The notes under the pieces are model-generated. The model saw only the letters and a program-made list of their open reading frames with translations, was not told where the DNA came from and searched no databases. A DNA stretch of 64,000 nt from Portunus trituberculatus (lineage: Eukaryota > Arthropoda > Malacostraca > Decapoda > Portunidae): positions 2,693,695 to 2,757,694 of the forward strand of contig NC_059259.1 of assembly GCF_017591435.1 (NCBI RefSeq). Direction: 5' to 3'. The translations under genes and the position numbers were made by a program. Each line of letters starts with the position of its first letter. The stretch's first letter is position 1. Below are positions 22,982 to 34,004 of the stretch, piece by piece.

Positions 22982-23614
22982 TGTTACTGCCCGACCGTAA
23001 CATACTCCACTACCATCACCTCCTCCGCTTGCTACCTCGTTCGCGACCTCTCCACCTCCCCTTCCACGTCACCGTCTCATGAACCTTCTATGGCACCGTC
23101 TCATGAACCCTCCACGTCACCGTCTCATGAAGCTCGCTACTGTCCCAAAGTTGGATTCACGCGGTCCCATTCGACTCAACCCGTAGTGTTAAGACAGCTC
23201 TTGGCTTTCAGGAAAGGAGTCGAGGTCCAGGCCTCAACCAGTGAACACAACGCCTCTTGGACTACCGTGGGATCCACCTCACCCAGCACTTCACCACTGC
23301 GACACCTCATAAGTATCACTTCCCCTCGTCCCGTGTTTTTCCACATTGCCTCCATATAGGATTAGTATTATTGTTAGGTATTAAGTTGGGTTCTTTGTTA
23401 TATTCATGTGTTATATGTATATGTGTATGTCATTTTCATGTGTTTCATGTTATATCTATATGTGTATGTCAGTTACATTATTGGGTTATTAAATAGCTTT
23501 TTAAGTGCCCCCTTTGCATATCCTCACCAGTTGAACCTGCAGTGTTTTTTTTTATTGTTATTGTTCACCGGCTCCCCAATGCCAATCTTACCCATTTAAC
23601 CGGTGAACGTAACA
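22982..23614 (+). repeat. Gmr1-like 5' LTR
   Basis: Bounded by TGTTAC and GTAACA. Holds three tandem 24-bp units ending CACCGTCTCATGAA at about 23067-23138. The 3' half is AT-rich with several TATATG motifs. Confidence 0.88.
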
Positions 23615-23616
23615 AT

Positions 23617-23632
23617 TGGCGACCGTGACAGG
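23617..23632 (+). promoter_or_regulatory. Primer-binding site of the Gmr1-like element
   Basis: TGGCGACCGTGACAGG, two bases after the LTR, begins with TGG as expected for pairing with a tRNA 3' CCA end. A tRNA-Arg primer is a guess from memory of similar sites in other elements. Confidence 0.75.
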
Positions 23633-24310
23633 ACCATTATAACCCATGTTCAGTGTTTCATTTTTCAAGTGACTTTTTTTCTGTGATTACATTATTTTTT
23701 ATGTGTTTCTGTGGTGTTGTGACTTTGATGTGTTTTTTTTCTGTGACTTACTCTGCATGTGGTTTTAAATTTACCTTTGTGCGATCAAGTGGCTCCTTTT
23801 GGGTTAAAAGTGCTTCGTGACTTTCACTGGTATCACATAGCAGTGGTAGAGCAGGAAACCAGGTAGAAAGGTGTGTTCACCGATAGCACTTATCTCTATT
23901 TTTTGCACATAGGTAGGTGTGTAATAAGTGTTATCCAAGTGTTGAGATCATCATATGTTCATGCGAACCCTCAATCCCCTCACTTCGCGGATCATTTTTC
24001 TCGCTAGTTAGAATTGGCCCTTTTAACTAGTCCCTCAGACTAATCCGCCTCCTTATCAATAACAAGTCTCAGTACAATTCGCTCCTCACTTTCAAGTCTC
24101 GTAACTAGAGTAATCCGGATCCCTCTTAATGCCGTAATTCTCTACTTTACCCCCTCATTAGTGATTGTACTCATAAGTGTTTACTTAAGTATAATCTAGG
24201 TAATTTCCAAGGTTGCCTTTATTATCACTCTGCCAAGTTCCTCACTTAAGTAATTCGCTTATAATTTTTTTTGTTGTTGTTTAACATCTATTTAATATGT
24301 TCTGCTCAGT
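23633..24310 (+). other. Untranslated leader of the Gmr1-like element
   Basis: No open frame of note. T-rich at first, then many TAATTCG/TAATCCG-like words. It leads into the gag frame near 24313. Confidence 0.55.
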
Positions 24311-24367
24311 TTAACGTTGAAGATTTTTGTGCTGACCCTGCTCTGGAACAACTTAAAGGTGCTAATT

Positions 24368-24377
24368 TAAAAAAGGA
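24368..24377 (+). repeat. Target duplication left of inner LINE III
   Basis: TAAAAAAGGA; the right partner is the A-run ending AAGGA at 25424. Removing the insert rejoins the gag frame at Lys-Lys-Asp-Gln-Trp. Confidence 0.75.
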
Positions 24378-25415
24378 TGGATGGATGGATTTAGTTTAGG
24401 CACCTCAACATCTGAGGTCATATGGCGCCGTTACAAAAAGGTAAAAAGAAAACATGAAAGAAAAGGAAACAAAGGGATTAAAAACTATAATAGTAAAAAC
24501 ATCATAAAAAACTAACTAAAAGCAATTAAAAATTATGCAATTAAAAGTATCTAAAATAGATAAACAGATAAGTAAATACAATAAAATTAAATAAAATTCA
24601 GATATTTGGGAGAAGGCCCGCTTCTCCCAAAAAACTAAAAACATCATGGTCTTGGGCCAGGCACTCTGGCCCAAGGACCTTGAGATAGACATGCTATCTC
24701 TACCGCGACAGCGGTAGAGGTAGCGGTGTCTTAAATCAGTCAAACTAGGGCACTTCACAAGTAGGTGCCACACCGTAAGTGGCACCAGACAATCATCACA
24801 GTAAGGCTGAAGGTCCTTGGTCATGAGGTACCTTTGTGTAAGGTACGTGTGACCTATACGAAGTCGCGCCAATAAAGTCTGCGCATGGCGATCCCGGACA
24901 TGGGTGTAAGTCCACTGAAGGAGTGTGGAAGTAGTAATCTCTCCCATTTTTGAGGTTGCAACCCCCGTTAGCCATCTGCTCTGCCAAAGTGCAGCAACTG
25001 TCTCGCGAATTACAGGAAATACATCTCGGAACGGAATAGAGGCAAGACATGGAGCGCGACTTGCTGCCTCTTTAGCGAGGCGGTCTGCGTGTTCATTCCC
25101 TGGAACACCAACGTGACAAGGGACCCAACAGAACCCAACACGATATCCTCTTCTGGTAAGTAGGTATAGCCACTCCAGGGCTGATAAAACCAGAGGATTA
25201 AGGGAGACAGTCCAAGAGAGAGCAGTAAGAGCACTGCGACAGTCACTAAAAATTGTAAGAGACGAAACCGGTAGAGTAAAAATAATCTGTAAAGCTAAAA
25301 CTATGGCAGACAGCTCCGCAGTAAAGACGGAGGCTACCGAAGGAAGGCTGCAACACCGATAAAAAGAGGGGAAAACTACACTAAACCCGACGAATTAAAA
25401 AAAAAAAAAAAAAAA
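24378..25415 (-). mobile_element. LINE family III, inner copy, inserted in Gmr1-like gag
   Basis: Antisense, 5'-truncated. The tail is (GGAT)n on the plus strand, so (ATCC)n in element orientation. About 1 kb of the ORF2 3' part plus 3' UTR. The right junction is a 27-base A-run that probably grew from the AAAAAAGGA target duplication. Confidence 0.88.
24620..25400 (-). pseudogene. LINE III ORF2 C-terminus: RNase H and zinc knuckle
   Basis: RNase H domain on the minus strand: FTAELSAIVLAL, TIFSDCRSALTALSW, then GYRVGFCWVPCHVGVPGNEH with ADRLAKEAA, giving the Glu, Asp and Asp acids. After a shift near 24950 comes GEITTSTLLQWTYTHVRDR, then YCDDCLVPLTVWHLLVKCPS, a Cys-Cys-His-Cys knuckle typical of I/R1-type LINE C-termini. 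An RNase H in the LINE places it in the I/R1/LOA group rather than CR1. The reverse transcriptase itself is missing from this truncated copy. Confidence 0.83.
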
Positions 25416-26689
25416 AAAAAAGGACCAGTGGAAGACCATCACTAAACATTTTGATGTTCCCATCATGTCTCAGATGACTAAAGAGGTCATTAAGAATGTA
25501 GTTGTTGAACATCTAGTGCAAGAAGGTCAGTTGCTAGGTAATGCCACAGAAGAAGCAACTCCCATGTCAGCCTCTACGAGGACTATAATACACAGTCCCC
25601 AGGAAGAACAGGATAAGAGTAGGATAAGTCAGTCGGAAATTGAGAAGCTTAGACTAGAATACCGGATGCATGAAAAACAAATGCAACTACAGGCAGAAAA
25701 AGAAACAAAAGAAATGCAACTACAGGCAGAAAATGAAGCGAAAGAGATGCAAGTACAGGCAGAAAGAGAGGAGAGAGAACTACAGGAAAAAAAAGAAGAG
25801 AGAGAATTTCAGTTACAACTTAAAAGGCGGGAGAAAGAGTTAGAAATTCAGGAGTTAACCCTACGAAATGATGCTAAGTTTAGAGGGGAAGAAATAGATA
25901 TAAAGAAAAAGTTAGCAAGCTTTAATCCCGCTACAGCTGCTCCGCTAGTTCCCCCTTTTGATGAATCTCATGTTGACGGGTCATTTCGCGCTTTTGAGAG
26001 CATTGCTAATAGGAATAAATGGCCCAAGGATCAGTGGGTGTCTCGTCCTTGTCCCTAAGCTAGTAGGAAAAGCTTATAGGGTATACAACGGCCTTAGTGA
26101 TGAGGTAGAATATGAAGAGATCAAAGGTAACATTCTAGACACTTACTCTATCACTTCTGACGGATACAGACAAGTTCCAAAAATATGTGAAACCAGACTC
26201 TCACACCTATGTTGAATTTGCAAGTGAGAAACTAAGACAATTTAAGAAATGGTTAGCCGCCCTTAACATTACCACCTTTTCAGAGTTGCTCAATCTAATG
26301 GTCCTGGAAGAATGGAAGAACAAGTTACCATTTAATATTTTGAGGCATGTGGAAGAACGGGGAGAGAGTGATCTTATGTCTGCCGCTAAAGTGGCTGATG
26401 CGTTTGATTTATTGATGGGATCCCTGGGTAGTAGAGGTCGTGGTTCACTATCTAATGTTAGGTCATCCTTTGGGGAATGTTTTGGGGGCGCGGGTGGTAA
26501 GCCGACCGGATTCTCACCAAATGCATATAATTCCCCCTGGTGTACATACTGTAAGAAGCCAAGTCACACAATCCAGAAATGTAGACACCCAAATTGCAAG
26601 GCCTCTCAACGTCAACTTTCTTTTGTGGCCCCTAAACCTAACACATTTGAGAACAAGAAACCAGTGGCCCTAGCTAACCCTGTCAACTC

Positions 26690-27200
26690 TCCTCTAGAAC
26701 TTTATGACTTGTACATGTATCAAGGTAAAGTGTCCCTGACTGATGGTAAAGACAAGGCAATAAATGTCAAGGTTCTGCGTGATACAGGTGCTGCCCAATC
26801 CATCTTAAGGGAAGATGTCATCCCTAACATCAAACAGGCTTTCACTGGGGAGAAGGTGATCCTTACAGGTCTCGAATCACAGCTCTCCTATCCCTTGGCT
26901 AATATTAGCTTACAGTGCCCTTTCATTTCAGGAGAGGTTGTGGTAGCCATTAAACCTGGTGAACTGCCAGTACCAGGGGTACATCTTGTACTGGGTAATG
27001 ATCTTGCAGGTAACTTGGCCGTTCCAAACTTAATTGTTCTTGATTCTCCCTTAACAGAAAGTCCCATTAAGACCCTGGATGAAACATCCCCTCACTTCTT
27101 CCCAGTGTGTGCAGTCACCAGGTCTCAGTCCAAGTCCCCTGCCCTTTCACCACCTCCTTCACCAATGACTGCCTCTACTGACAACTTGTACAATAACATC
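26690..27200 (+). pseudogene. Gmr1-like protease
   Basis: Part of the long frame 26187-27797, downstream of the zinc knuckle. Catalytic VLRDTGAAQSIL at about 26771-26806 and the C-terminal GVHLVLGNDLAGN near 26980 mark a retropepsin of Gypsy type. It would process the gag-pol polyprotein. The frame is open, but the upstream gag frames are broken. Confidence 0.82.
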
Positions 27201-27209
27201 ATTTCAAAG

Positions 27210-28500
27210 GAGAATTTGATTAATGCTCAGGAACAGGATCTCACTTTGGCTAAGATCACACATGTTGCCAGTGAGACAAAGGATATGTCTAAATTGCCTT
27301 GTTTTTATTATCAGGAAGGAATCCTGATGTATGCCTACAGACCTCCTGAACTGAAACAACTAGACACCTGGTCAGAAACACATCAAGTTGTCATCCCCTT
27401 GTCTGTAAGAGCAGCCATTATAGAACTAGCTCATGATGGATTGTCAGGTCATCTAGGCATCCAAAAAACCTACAAGAAGGCTCTTCAACATTTTTTTGGG
27501 CCAGGAATGAAAAAGCATGTGTCACACTATGTAAAAACATGTCATATATGTCAAATTGTGGGTAAGCCAGCTCCTCTGACGCCTATTCCAGTTCAGACGG
27601 AGCCCTTCGAAAAGATCGTTCTGGACTGCGTAGGGCCCTTACCCAAAACCAAACGAGGGAATCAGTATTTGTTAACCCTCATGGATCCCACTACCAGGTA
27701 CCCTGAAGCATTCCCTCTTAAGAACATCACATCAAAGACCATTGTAAAACATCTAATACATTTTTTTCACCTTGGTAGGAATTCCAAAACAAATTAAGTC
27801 TGACAAGGGTAGCAATTTCACTAGCAATTTTTTCCAACAGATAGTGAATGAGCTAAACATCGACCATGTAACCTCCTCGGCTTACCACCCCCAATCCCAA
27901 GGCTGTCTGGAGCGGTTTCACCAAACATTAAAATCCATGATGAAGTATTGCTTGGAGCATCAAGGAGACTGGGATGAAAGTATCTCTTTTCTTCTCTTCG
28001 CCTTAAGAGAATCTCCTCAAGATTCTTTAGGTTACTCCCCTTTTGAATTACTCTATGGTAGACAGATCAGGGGGCCTCTCAAAATATTAAAGGATCAATG
28101 GTTTACTCAAAATACTCCTTCAAGCCCCAGTGTGTCTGACTACATCAGTAACCTTAAGAATAAAATCAGTGAAGTCAGATCATTTGCTAAATCAAACTTC
28201 CTCAAATCTCAAACTAAAATGCAACAAAATTCTCTTCCCAAATCTGTCATGAGAAGTTTCAAACCAGGAGACAAGGTTTTACTTTTTCTCCCTACTCCAG
28301 GCAATGCTCTTCACAGTAAGTTCATGGGACCTTATGTTGTGGCTCAAAAACTAAGTCCATTAAACTATGTGGTCCACACTCCTGACCATCGTAAGGATTC
28401 CCAACTAGTTCATATTAATCTAATGAAACCTTACCACTCCAGAGAACCAGAGGACGACTTGTCTCGCACTGTACCTGTATGTCTGGTAGGGAAGGAGTCT
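27210..28500 (+). pseudogene. Gmr1-like integrase, upstream of RT
   Basis: Zinc-binding N-terminus HDGLSGHLGIQ...CHICQ (27433-27555), then VLDCVGPLP with the first Asp (27625). The frame shifts near 27775 and continues as GIPKQIKSDKGSNF (second Asp) and QSQGCLERFHQ (Glu), 35 residues apart (D35E). The C-terminal region SFKPGDKVLLFLPTPGN, MGPYVVAQKLS and LVHINLMKPYH reads as the SH3-like GPY/F module. The integrase joins element cDNA to the genome. Location between protease and RT is the notable point. Confidence 0.88.
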
Positions 28501-28559
28501 GGTCCTGTGCCCCCCGAGGAAGAGTCCGACATCGAATTCCTCTTCTCGTCACCTAAAGG

Positions 28560-29460
28560 ATGCCCCTCAAACAGTCAAATCATGTCCAATCTTGATGAGG
28601 TGTTTCTTTCCTTAACACCTTCACAACAGTCTGATCTTAAAAAGTTATTGCTAGACTTTTCAGAAATCACAGGTGACCTTCCAGGACTTTGTACTACTAT
28701 CCAACATGATATAACATTAATATCTAATGACATCAAGCCTATCACATTTCACCCATTAAAAGAGACTTGATGAAAAAAGAGGTTAGACTATCTGCTCTGT
28801 CATCACCTTGCAGAACCTAGTATATACCCCTGGGTTTCTCCCTGCCTGTTAACATCTAAGCCAGATGGCAGTAGTCGATTTTGCACCGACTGCAGGAAAT
28901 TAAATAAAGTGACGGTGCCAGACTCCTACCCATTGTCCTTGATAGAGGATCTTATAGATAGCATAGGAGTAGCCAAATTTGTAACCACTATAGATTTACT
29001 TAAGGGTTACTAGCAGATTCCCTTCTCGGACGAGGCCCGAATAATATCCGCCTTCATCACCCCTTTCGGACTATACCAATACACAGTGATGCCCTTCGGC
29101 TTGTCTAATGCTCCCGCCACCTTCCAGAGGGCTATAAATTACATCACCCAGGACTTGGAGGGAACATCTGCCTATCTGGACGACCTGGTGGTGACTTCGG
29201 ACGACTGGGTGACACATCTGACCCGTCTCCGGAGGCTGATGGGTCGGTTGCAGGAAGCCGGTCTTACAATCAACCTGGCCAAGTCCACCTTCAGGAAGTC
29301 TACGGTGGTCTACCTGGGACATGTGGTGGGGAACGGCAAGGTTTGCCCCAAGAGAGCCAACGTAGAGGCCATCCTTGGCTTCCCTGTCCCTACCACCAAG
29401 AAAGCTCTCATGAGGTTCTTGGGGGATGGCTGGTTTCTACAGACGGTTCTGTAGGAACTT
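28560..29460 (+). pseudogene. Gmr1-like reverse transcriptase
   Basis: The N-terminal spacer LTPSQQSDLKKLLLDFSEIT continues from the integrase frame to TGA 28768. In shifted frame: IYPWVSPCLLTSKPDGSSRF, CTDCRKLNKVTVPDSYPL, then FVTTIDLLKGY followed by TAG (29011). ISAFITPFGLYQYTVMPFGL and NAPATFQRAINYI lead to the catalytic YLDDLVV near 29170. STVVYLGHVVGNGKVCPKRA closes the thumb. A shift near 29430 separates it from RNase H. Typical Ty3/Gypsy RT, inactive here. Confidence 0.88.
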
Positions 29461-29946
29461 CTCCACCCTGGCCGCCCCCCTGACCACTTCCAACATCTCA
29501 AGGCGTTCCTCTCCTCGGAGCCAGTGGTCTGGACGCCAGATCACTCCTGCCCCTTCCATCTACAAGTGGACACGAGTGGAGTTGGAGTGGGTGCTGTTCT
29601 CCTTCAAGCAGACCCCACAGGCGGCATCCTCCATCCCATCGCCTATCACTCCACCAAGCTGAAGAAACACCAACTCAACTACTCCACCATTGAGAAGGAG
29701 GCTCTGGCACTCGTCCTGGCGCTCCAACGTTTTGAGTGCTACCTTCATCCTGGTCCTCAAACTACGAAGGTCTTCACCGATCACAATCCTCTGGCCTTTC
29801 TTCACGCCATGAAGAACCGAAACCAACGCATTCTTAGGTGGGCCTTGTTAACTCAACCCTTCAACTTGGAAGTCCACCATATCAAGGGGGTGGACAACAT
29901 CATCGCCGACGCCTTATCAAGATCTCCCGTCTCACCTCCTTCATGA
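29426..29946 (+). pseudogene. Gmr1-like RNase H
   Basis: Degrades RNA of the RNA-DNA hybrid. Reads VDTSGVGVGAVLLQADP (Asp), STIEKEALALVLALQRF (Glu), KVFTDHNPLAFLH (Asp) and DNIIADALSRSP (Asp), so all four acids are there in one open frame ending at TGA 29946. It is followed within 30 bases by the 3' LTR, so nothing is encoded after RNase H: further proof that integrase is not in the usual 3' place. Confidence 0.9.
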
Positions 29947-29975
29947 GCCCATTACGGAGGTCTTAGGGGAGGAAA

Positions 29976-30611
29976 TGTTACGCCCGCTCGTAACATACTC
30001 CACTACCATCACCTCCTCCACTTGCTACCTCGTTCGCCACCTCTCCACCTCCCCTTCCACGTCACCGTCTCATGAACCTTCCACGGCACCGTCTCATGAA
30101 CCCTCCACATCACCGTCTCATGAAGCCCGCTACTGTCCCGAAGTTGGATTCACGCGGTCCCATTCGACTCAACCGAAGTGTTAAGCCACCTCTTGGCTTT
30201 CTGGAAGTCAGTCGAGGTTTAGGCCTCAACCAGTGAACACAACACCTCTTGGACTACTGTGGGATCTACCTCACCCAGCATTTCACCACTGCAACACCGC
30301 ATAAGTATCACTTCCCCTCGTCCCGTTTTTTCCACATTGCCTCCATATAGGATTAGTATTACTGTTGGGTATTAAGTTGGGTTCTTTATTGTTGTATTTA
30401 TCTATGTGTTATATGTATATGTGTATGTCAGTTTCATGTGTCATGTTATATCTATATGTGTATGTCAGTTTCATTATTGGGTTATTAAATAGCTTCTTAA
30501 GTGCCCCCCTTTGCATTTCCTCACCAGTTGAACCTGCAGTGTTTTTTTTTATTGTTATTGTTCACCGGCTCCCCGATGCCAATCTTACCCGTTTAACCGG
30601 TGAACATAACA
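29976..30611 (+). repeat. Gmr1-like 3' LTR
   Basis: Bounded by TGTTAC and CATAACA; the three 24-bp units recur at about 30055-30124. Preceded by a purine-rich GGGGAGGAAA polypurine tract. Confidence 0.88.
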
Positions 30612-31870
30612 GGGGTCATCTGGCGCCGCTACAATATGTTAAAAAAATAATAAATAAAATAAAAGCAATTAGAAGATATAAAAGAAAAAGACAAAAAAAA
30701 AACATCATAAAAAAAACTAGCTAAAAGCAATTAAAAACTGTGAAATTAAAAGTATCCAAAAATACAATCAAAGTAAATAAAACATTAAAATACACATTAT
30801 AAAATAAAATTCACTGATTGAGAAGGCCAGCTTCCCCCAGGTACCTAAAAACATCATACCCAGGGGCAACGCACGCTGGTCCAAGGACTTTAGAGAGATG
30901 ATAGACACCGCTATCTCTACCGCGACACCAGTAGAGGTAGCGGTGTCATAAGTCAATCAAACTAGGGCACTCTACCAGCAGGTGCCACACGGTGAGCGGT
31001 ACCAAGCAGTCATCACAGTAGGGTTGAGGGTCCCTGGTCAGCAGATATTTTTGTGTAAGATACGTGTGAACTATTCGCAGTCGAGTTAATATCTGTGTAC
31101 GGGGGTCGCGGATATGAGTGTATATCCAGTCATGGAGAACGGAATTGGTGAATTCTCCCATTTTCAAGGTGGCAACCCCCTTTTGCCACCTCCTCTGCCA
31201 TCTTGCAACAATCGCCAGACGAATGCACTGGAATACATCTCGAAATGGGACAGGGACAAGGGGTGGAGCGCGACTTGCTGCCTTTTTAGAAAGGCGATCT
31301 GTGTGTTCAGGCAGTAAGAGCACAGCGAGTCACTAAAAATTATAAAAGGCGAAACTGGGAGAGTGAAAATTATCTCTAAAGCAAGAACTATGGCAGATAG
31401 CTCCACAGTAAAGACAAATGCCACTGAAGGAAGACTACCAGACCGGTAGAAGGAGGGAAAAAAACACACTAAACCCAACACCTGCATCGGATTTGGAACC
31501 ATCAGTAAAGACAGGGATGGCTTCAAAATGGGTAGAATAGTGTTCTAAAAACCGTGTGTGGCACAGAGCTGGCGAGAAACCCTTCTTGCCATCCATGGCA
31601 GGAGGGCATAACGAGACAACGGGAAGCTGCCAATAACCAACTCAAGGGAGTCGGAAAGGATAGACAGGGGTGGGGATGATAGCTAAATCCGTCATGAGAG
31701 AGACGACTCGAAGACCAAAAGGTTTAGGGAACGCGAGTCCTGCAATATTAACACATAAGGAACTGAATCAGGAAGACGGTGGGTGTGAAACCAACACCGG
31801 AGCAGCGAAGACTGGCGCCGGAGTTCAAGCAGCCAGAAACCAGCATCCACTAGTAGGCTAGGAATTGGAG
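30612..31870 (-). mobile_element. LINE family III, second level of the nest (part 2)
   Basis: Continuation of the LINE III begun at 22931. On the minus strand one reads SKMGEFTNSVLHDWIYTHIR-like residues, then PQPYCDDCLVPLTVWHLLVE (knuckle, near 30990) and RNase H pieces near 31300-31480. It ends at 31870, where LINE II sequence and the duplicated GTATTAGAGTTG resume. Truncated at its 5' end, which lies within ORF2. Confidence 0.85.
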
Positions 31871-33608
31871 GTATTAGAGTTGGGAAGAGTACGGGTAAGA
31901 GGAAGAAAGCCTTGTGCAGCGAGGCCACAGGAGGAGAGAAGGCATGCAGTTCGCAACATCAGTACAGCAGTTAGCCGTGGTACAGTGGAACCATGCGTGC
32001 TTTGGGATCCTAGAGGTCTCCAAGCACACGGGTTCGATTCCTGTCCACGGTCTGAGTGTAGGTTGGGATTCCTCACTCGGGGCAACGGTTTCCTAGCGGG
32101 TGGGCTTTAAGATAGGAGGTACCCTAAAAAGTATCCCCTTTAGCCCATAAATTCACGTGAAAAGCCCACATGGTATAAAAAAAAAAAAAAAGATAGCAAG
32201 AGATGCAACATTCCAGCAGTAAGAAAGAAGCTGAAGACAGTCAGTCAGAGGAGAGGAGTTCATGAGACGAAAAGCTTTTAACTCCACTCTATCTAACAAT
32301 ATTGTGTGAGTGGAAACCCCCCCAAACATGCGAAGAGTACTCCATACAAAGACAAATAAGGCCCTTGTAGTGTGTAGAGAGTTAACAGTTGGAGTGGCGA
32401 GAAAAACTGGCAGAGACGTCTCAAAACGCCTAACTTCATTGAAGCTGTTATAGCAAGAGATCAGATGTGAAATTTCCAGTTTAGATTGAGTAAAAGACAG
32501 ACCAAAGATATTCAGTGTAGAAGATGGGGACAGCTGCGTGTTTTTGAAGAGGGTATAGTTGTCTGGAAGATTGTGTTTAGCTGATAAATGTTTTTTGAGG
32601 CATTCAACACTACTAAATTTTCTCTGCTTGAATAAAAAAAAAAATCTTAGAAAGATTACAAGTCAGGCGTTCTGTGGCATCATTGCATGATCTGTTGACT
32701 TCCTGAAGGGATGGTCATCTCTGAAAAGATGTGGAAAAGTGTAAGGTGGAACCATCAGCTTAAGAGTGGATAGGGCAAGAAATCTGGTTAAGATCATTAA
32801 TGAATAATAGAAAGAGAGTGGGTGACAGGACAGAACGCTTAGAAATATCACTATTATTAATAGATTTAGGAGAACAACAATGGCCAACTACCACACCTGC
32901 AATAGAACTGTCGGAAAAGAAACTTAAGATAAAGTTGCAGAAAGACGGTTAGAAACCATAAGAGAGCAGTTTTGAAATCAAAACTTTGTTCCACTCTATC
33001 AAAAGCTTTTGATATGTCTAACGCGAAAACAAAAGTTTCACCAAAATCTCTAAAGCAGGATGACCAAGACTAAGTAAGAAACGCCAGATTATCACCAGTA
33101 CAGCGACCTTAACAGAAGCCATACTGGTAATCAGTTAGAAGATTGTGAAACGACAGATGTTTGAAAATCTTCCTATTGTAAATAGATTCAAAACTTTAGA
33201 TAAGCAAGAAATTAAAGCTATAAGGTGGTAGTTTGAGGGATTAGAAGGGTCACCCTTTTTAGGAACAGGCTGAATGTAGGCATACTTCCAGCATGAAGGA
33301 GAGGTAAAAGTCAATAGACATAGTTAAAAGGGTTTGGCCAGATAAAGGTGCAAGCACGGAAGCACAGTTTTTGAGAACAATAGGAAGAACCTCATAAGGC
33401 CCATAAGCCTTCTGAGGGTTTAGGCCAGCGCGGGCATGGAAAAATCATTCAAAGAAATAGTCAGAGGAAGAGGAGATGGGGGAACTAGCCCAGAATCATT
33501 CAAGTTGGAGTTCTTAGCAAAAGTTTGAGAGTAGACTTCAGTTTTAGAGACAGATGTGATGGCAATTGTGCCATCAGGATGAAATAAAGGAGGGAAAGAT
33601 GAAAAGTA
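31871..33608 (-). mobile_element. LINE family II, outer level of the nest (part 2), degenerate
   Basis: Antisense sequence parallel to 45192-46700: same order of motifs, including GAAAGCCTTGTGCAGCGAGG (31900) and the RT region around 32650-33420. Many small indels; no open frame of length. Together with 22706-22930 it forms one 5'-truncated LINE II about 1.9 kb long without its inserts. Confidence 0.85.
31973..32191 (+). mobile_element. tRNA-derived SINE (family S1)
   Basis: RNA polymerase III promoter: A box TGGTACAGTGG (31978) and B box GGTTCGATTCC (32031). A non-tRNA body follows, then a 3' part starting CTTTAAGATAGGAGGTACC, and poly-A 32176-32191. Inserted in antisense LINE II. The second copy is at 38399-38632 on the minus strand. 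Confidence 0.85.
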
Positions 33609-33952
33609 AAGTTATTGACTCAGAGTGTCCAGTTCAGTCATAAAACGGCAGATTGCCGTAATACTGCTGATGATTCCTTCCGAACCCTCATCCCCTCATC
33701 GCAAAAAGTTTAGGGGAATCGACCAAAATGAACTGAAATTTTTTTTTTGTTTCGTCTTCCTCTACACAGTTGGGCACTTCTCTGCCAATCTCTTCTGTGA
33801 AACGAGCCCTAATTGGTTTGTGAACATGACCTGCTATCCTGTCTGTCCTCACCTGCTCTCTCCCTCTAAGGACACAAGGGGAAGAAAGACTAGGGGGAAA
33901 GGAAAGGAAACGGTAGCAGTAAGAATTAACCTCCCTCTCTCTCTCTCTCTTC

Positions 33953-33999
<47 letters not shown>

Positions 34000-34004
34000 A
34001 CATT
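33609..34004. repeat. Dispersed repeat segment and (CT)n
   Basis: 33622-33700 resembles 16815-16890 inside Tigger-3. 33935-33993 is a (CT)n microsatellite. The open frame across it has no recognisable domain. Confidence 0.55.

Larger units (their letters stand above)
24313..26640 (+). pseudogene. gag: Gmr1-like gag with SCAN-like domain, split by a LINE and frameshifts
   Basis: The N-terminus reads FNVEDFCADPALEQLKGANL and is cut at 24378 by a LINE; coding resumes at 25424 with QWKTITKHFDVPIMSQ. A long Glu/Gln-rich coiled coil follows (about 25640-25900: repeated MQLQAEKE-type units). Then FDESHVDGSFRAFESIANRN and, after a shift near 26035, LVGKAYRVYNGLSDEVEYEE, and after another near 26175, TYVEFASEKLRQFKKWL, LMVLEEWKNKLPFNILRHVE and SAAKVADAFDLLMG. 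The order and motifs match the capsid region of Gmr1-like elements from which the vertebrate SCAN domain is thought to derive. One zinc knuckle, CTYCKKPSHTIQKC, lies near 26540. Not functional because of the LINE and at least two shifts. Confidence 0.82.
22982..30611 (+). mobile_element. Gmr1-like Ty3/Gypsy element with integrase upstream of RT
   Basis: LTRs of 633 and 636 bp, a primer-binding site, gag with zinc knuckle, then protease, integrase, reverse transcriptase and RNase H in that order. Integrase before RT is the hallmark of Gmr1-like Gypsy elements and is unlike Gypsy-1 in this same window. LTRs differ by an estimated 6-7 percent, so it is older than Gypsy-1. It is inserted in an antisense LINE III, flanked by AGGG on the left and (A)GGGG on the right, consistent with a 4-bp duplication sharing the last LTR base. 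It has itself been hit by another LINE III in gag. Confidence 0.9.

Noticed and set aside
31973..32060. tRNA gene candidates at 31973 and 38725
   Set aside because: A and B boxes are present, but no acceptor stem closes and both continue into SINE bodies with A-rich or ATGGT-type tails.
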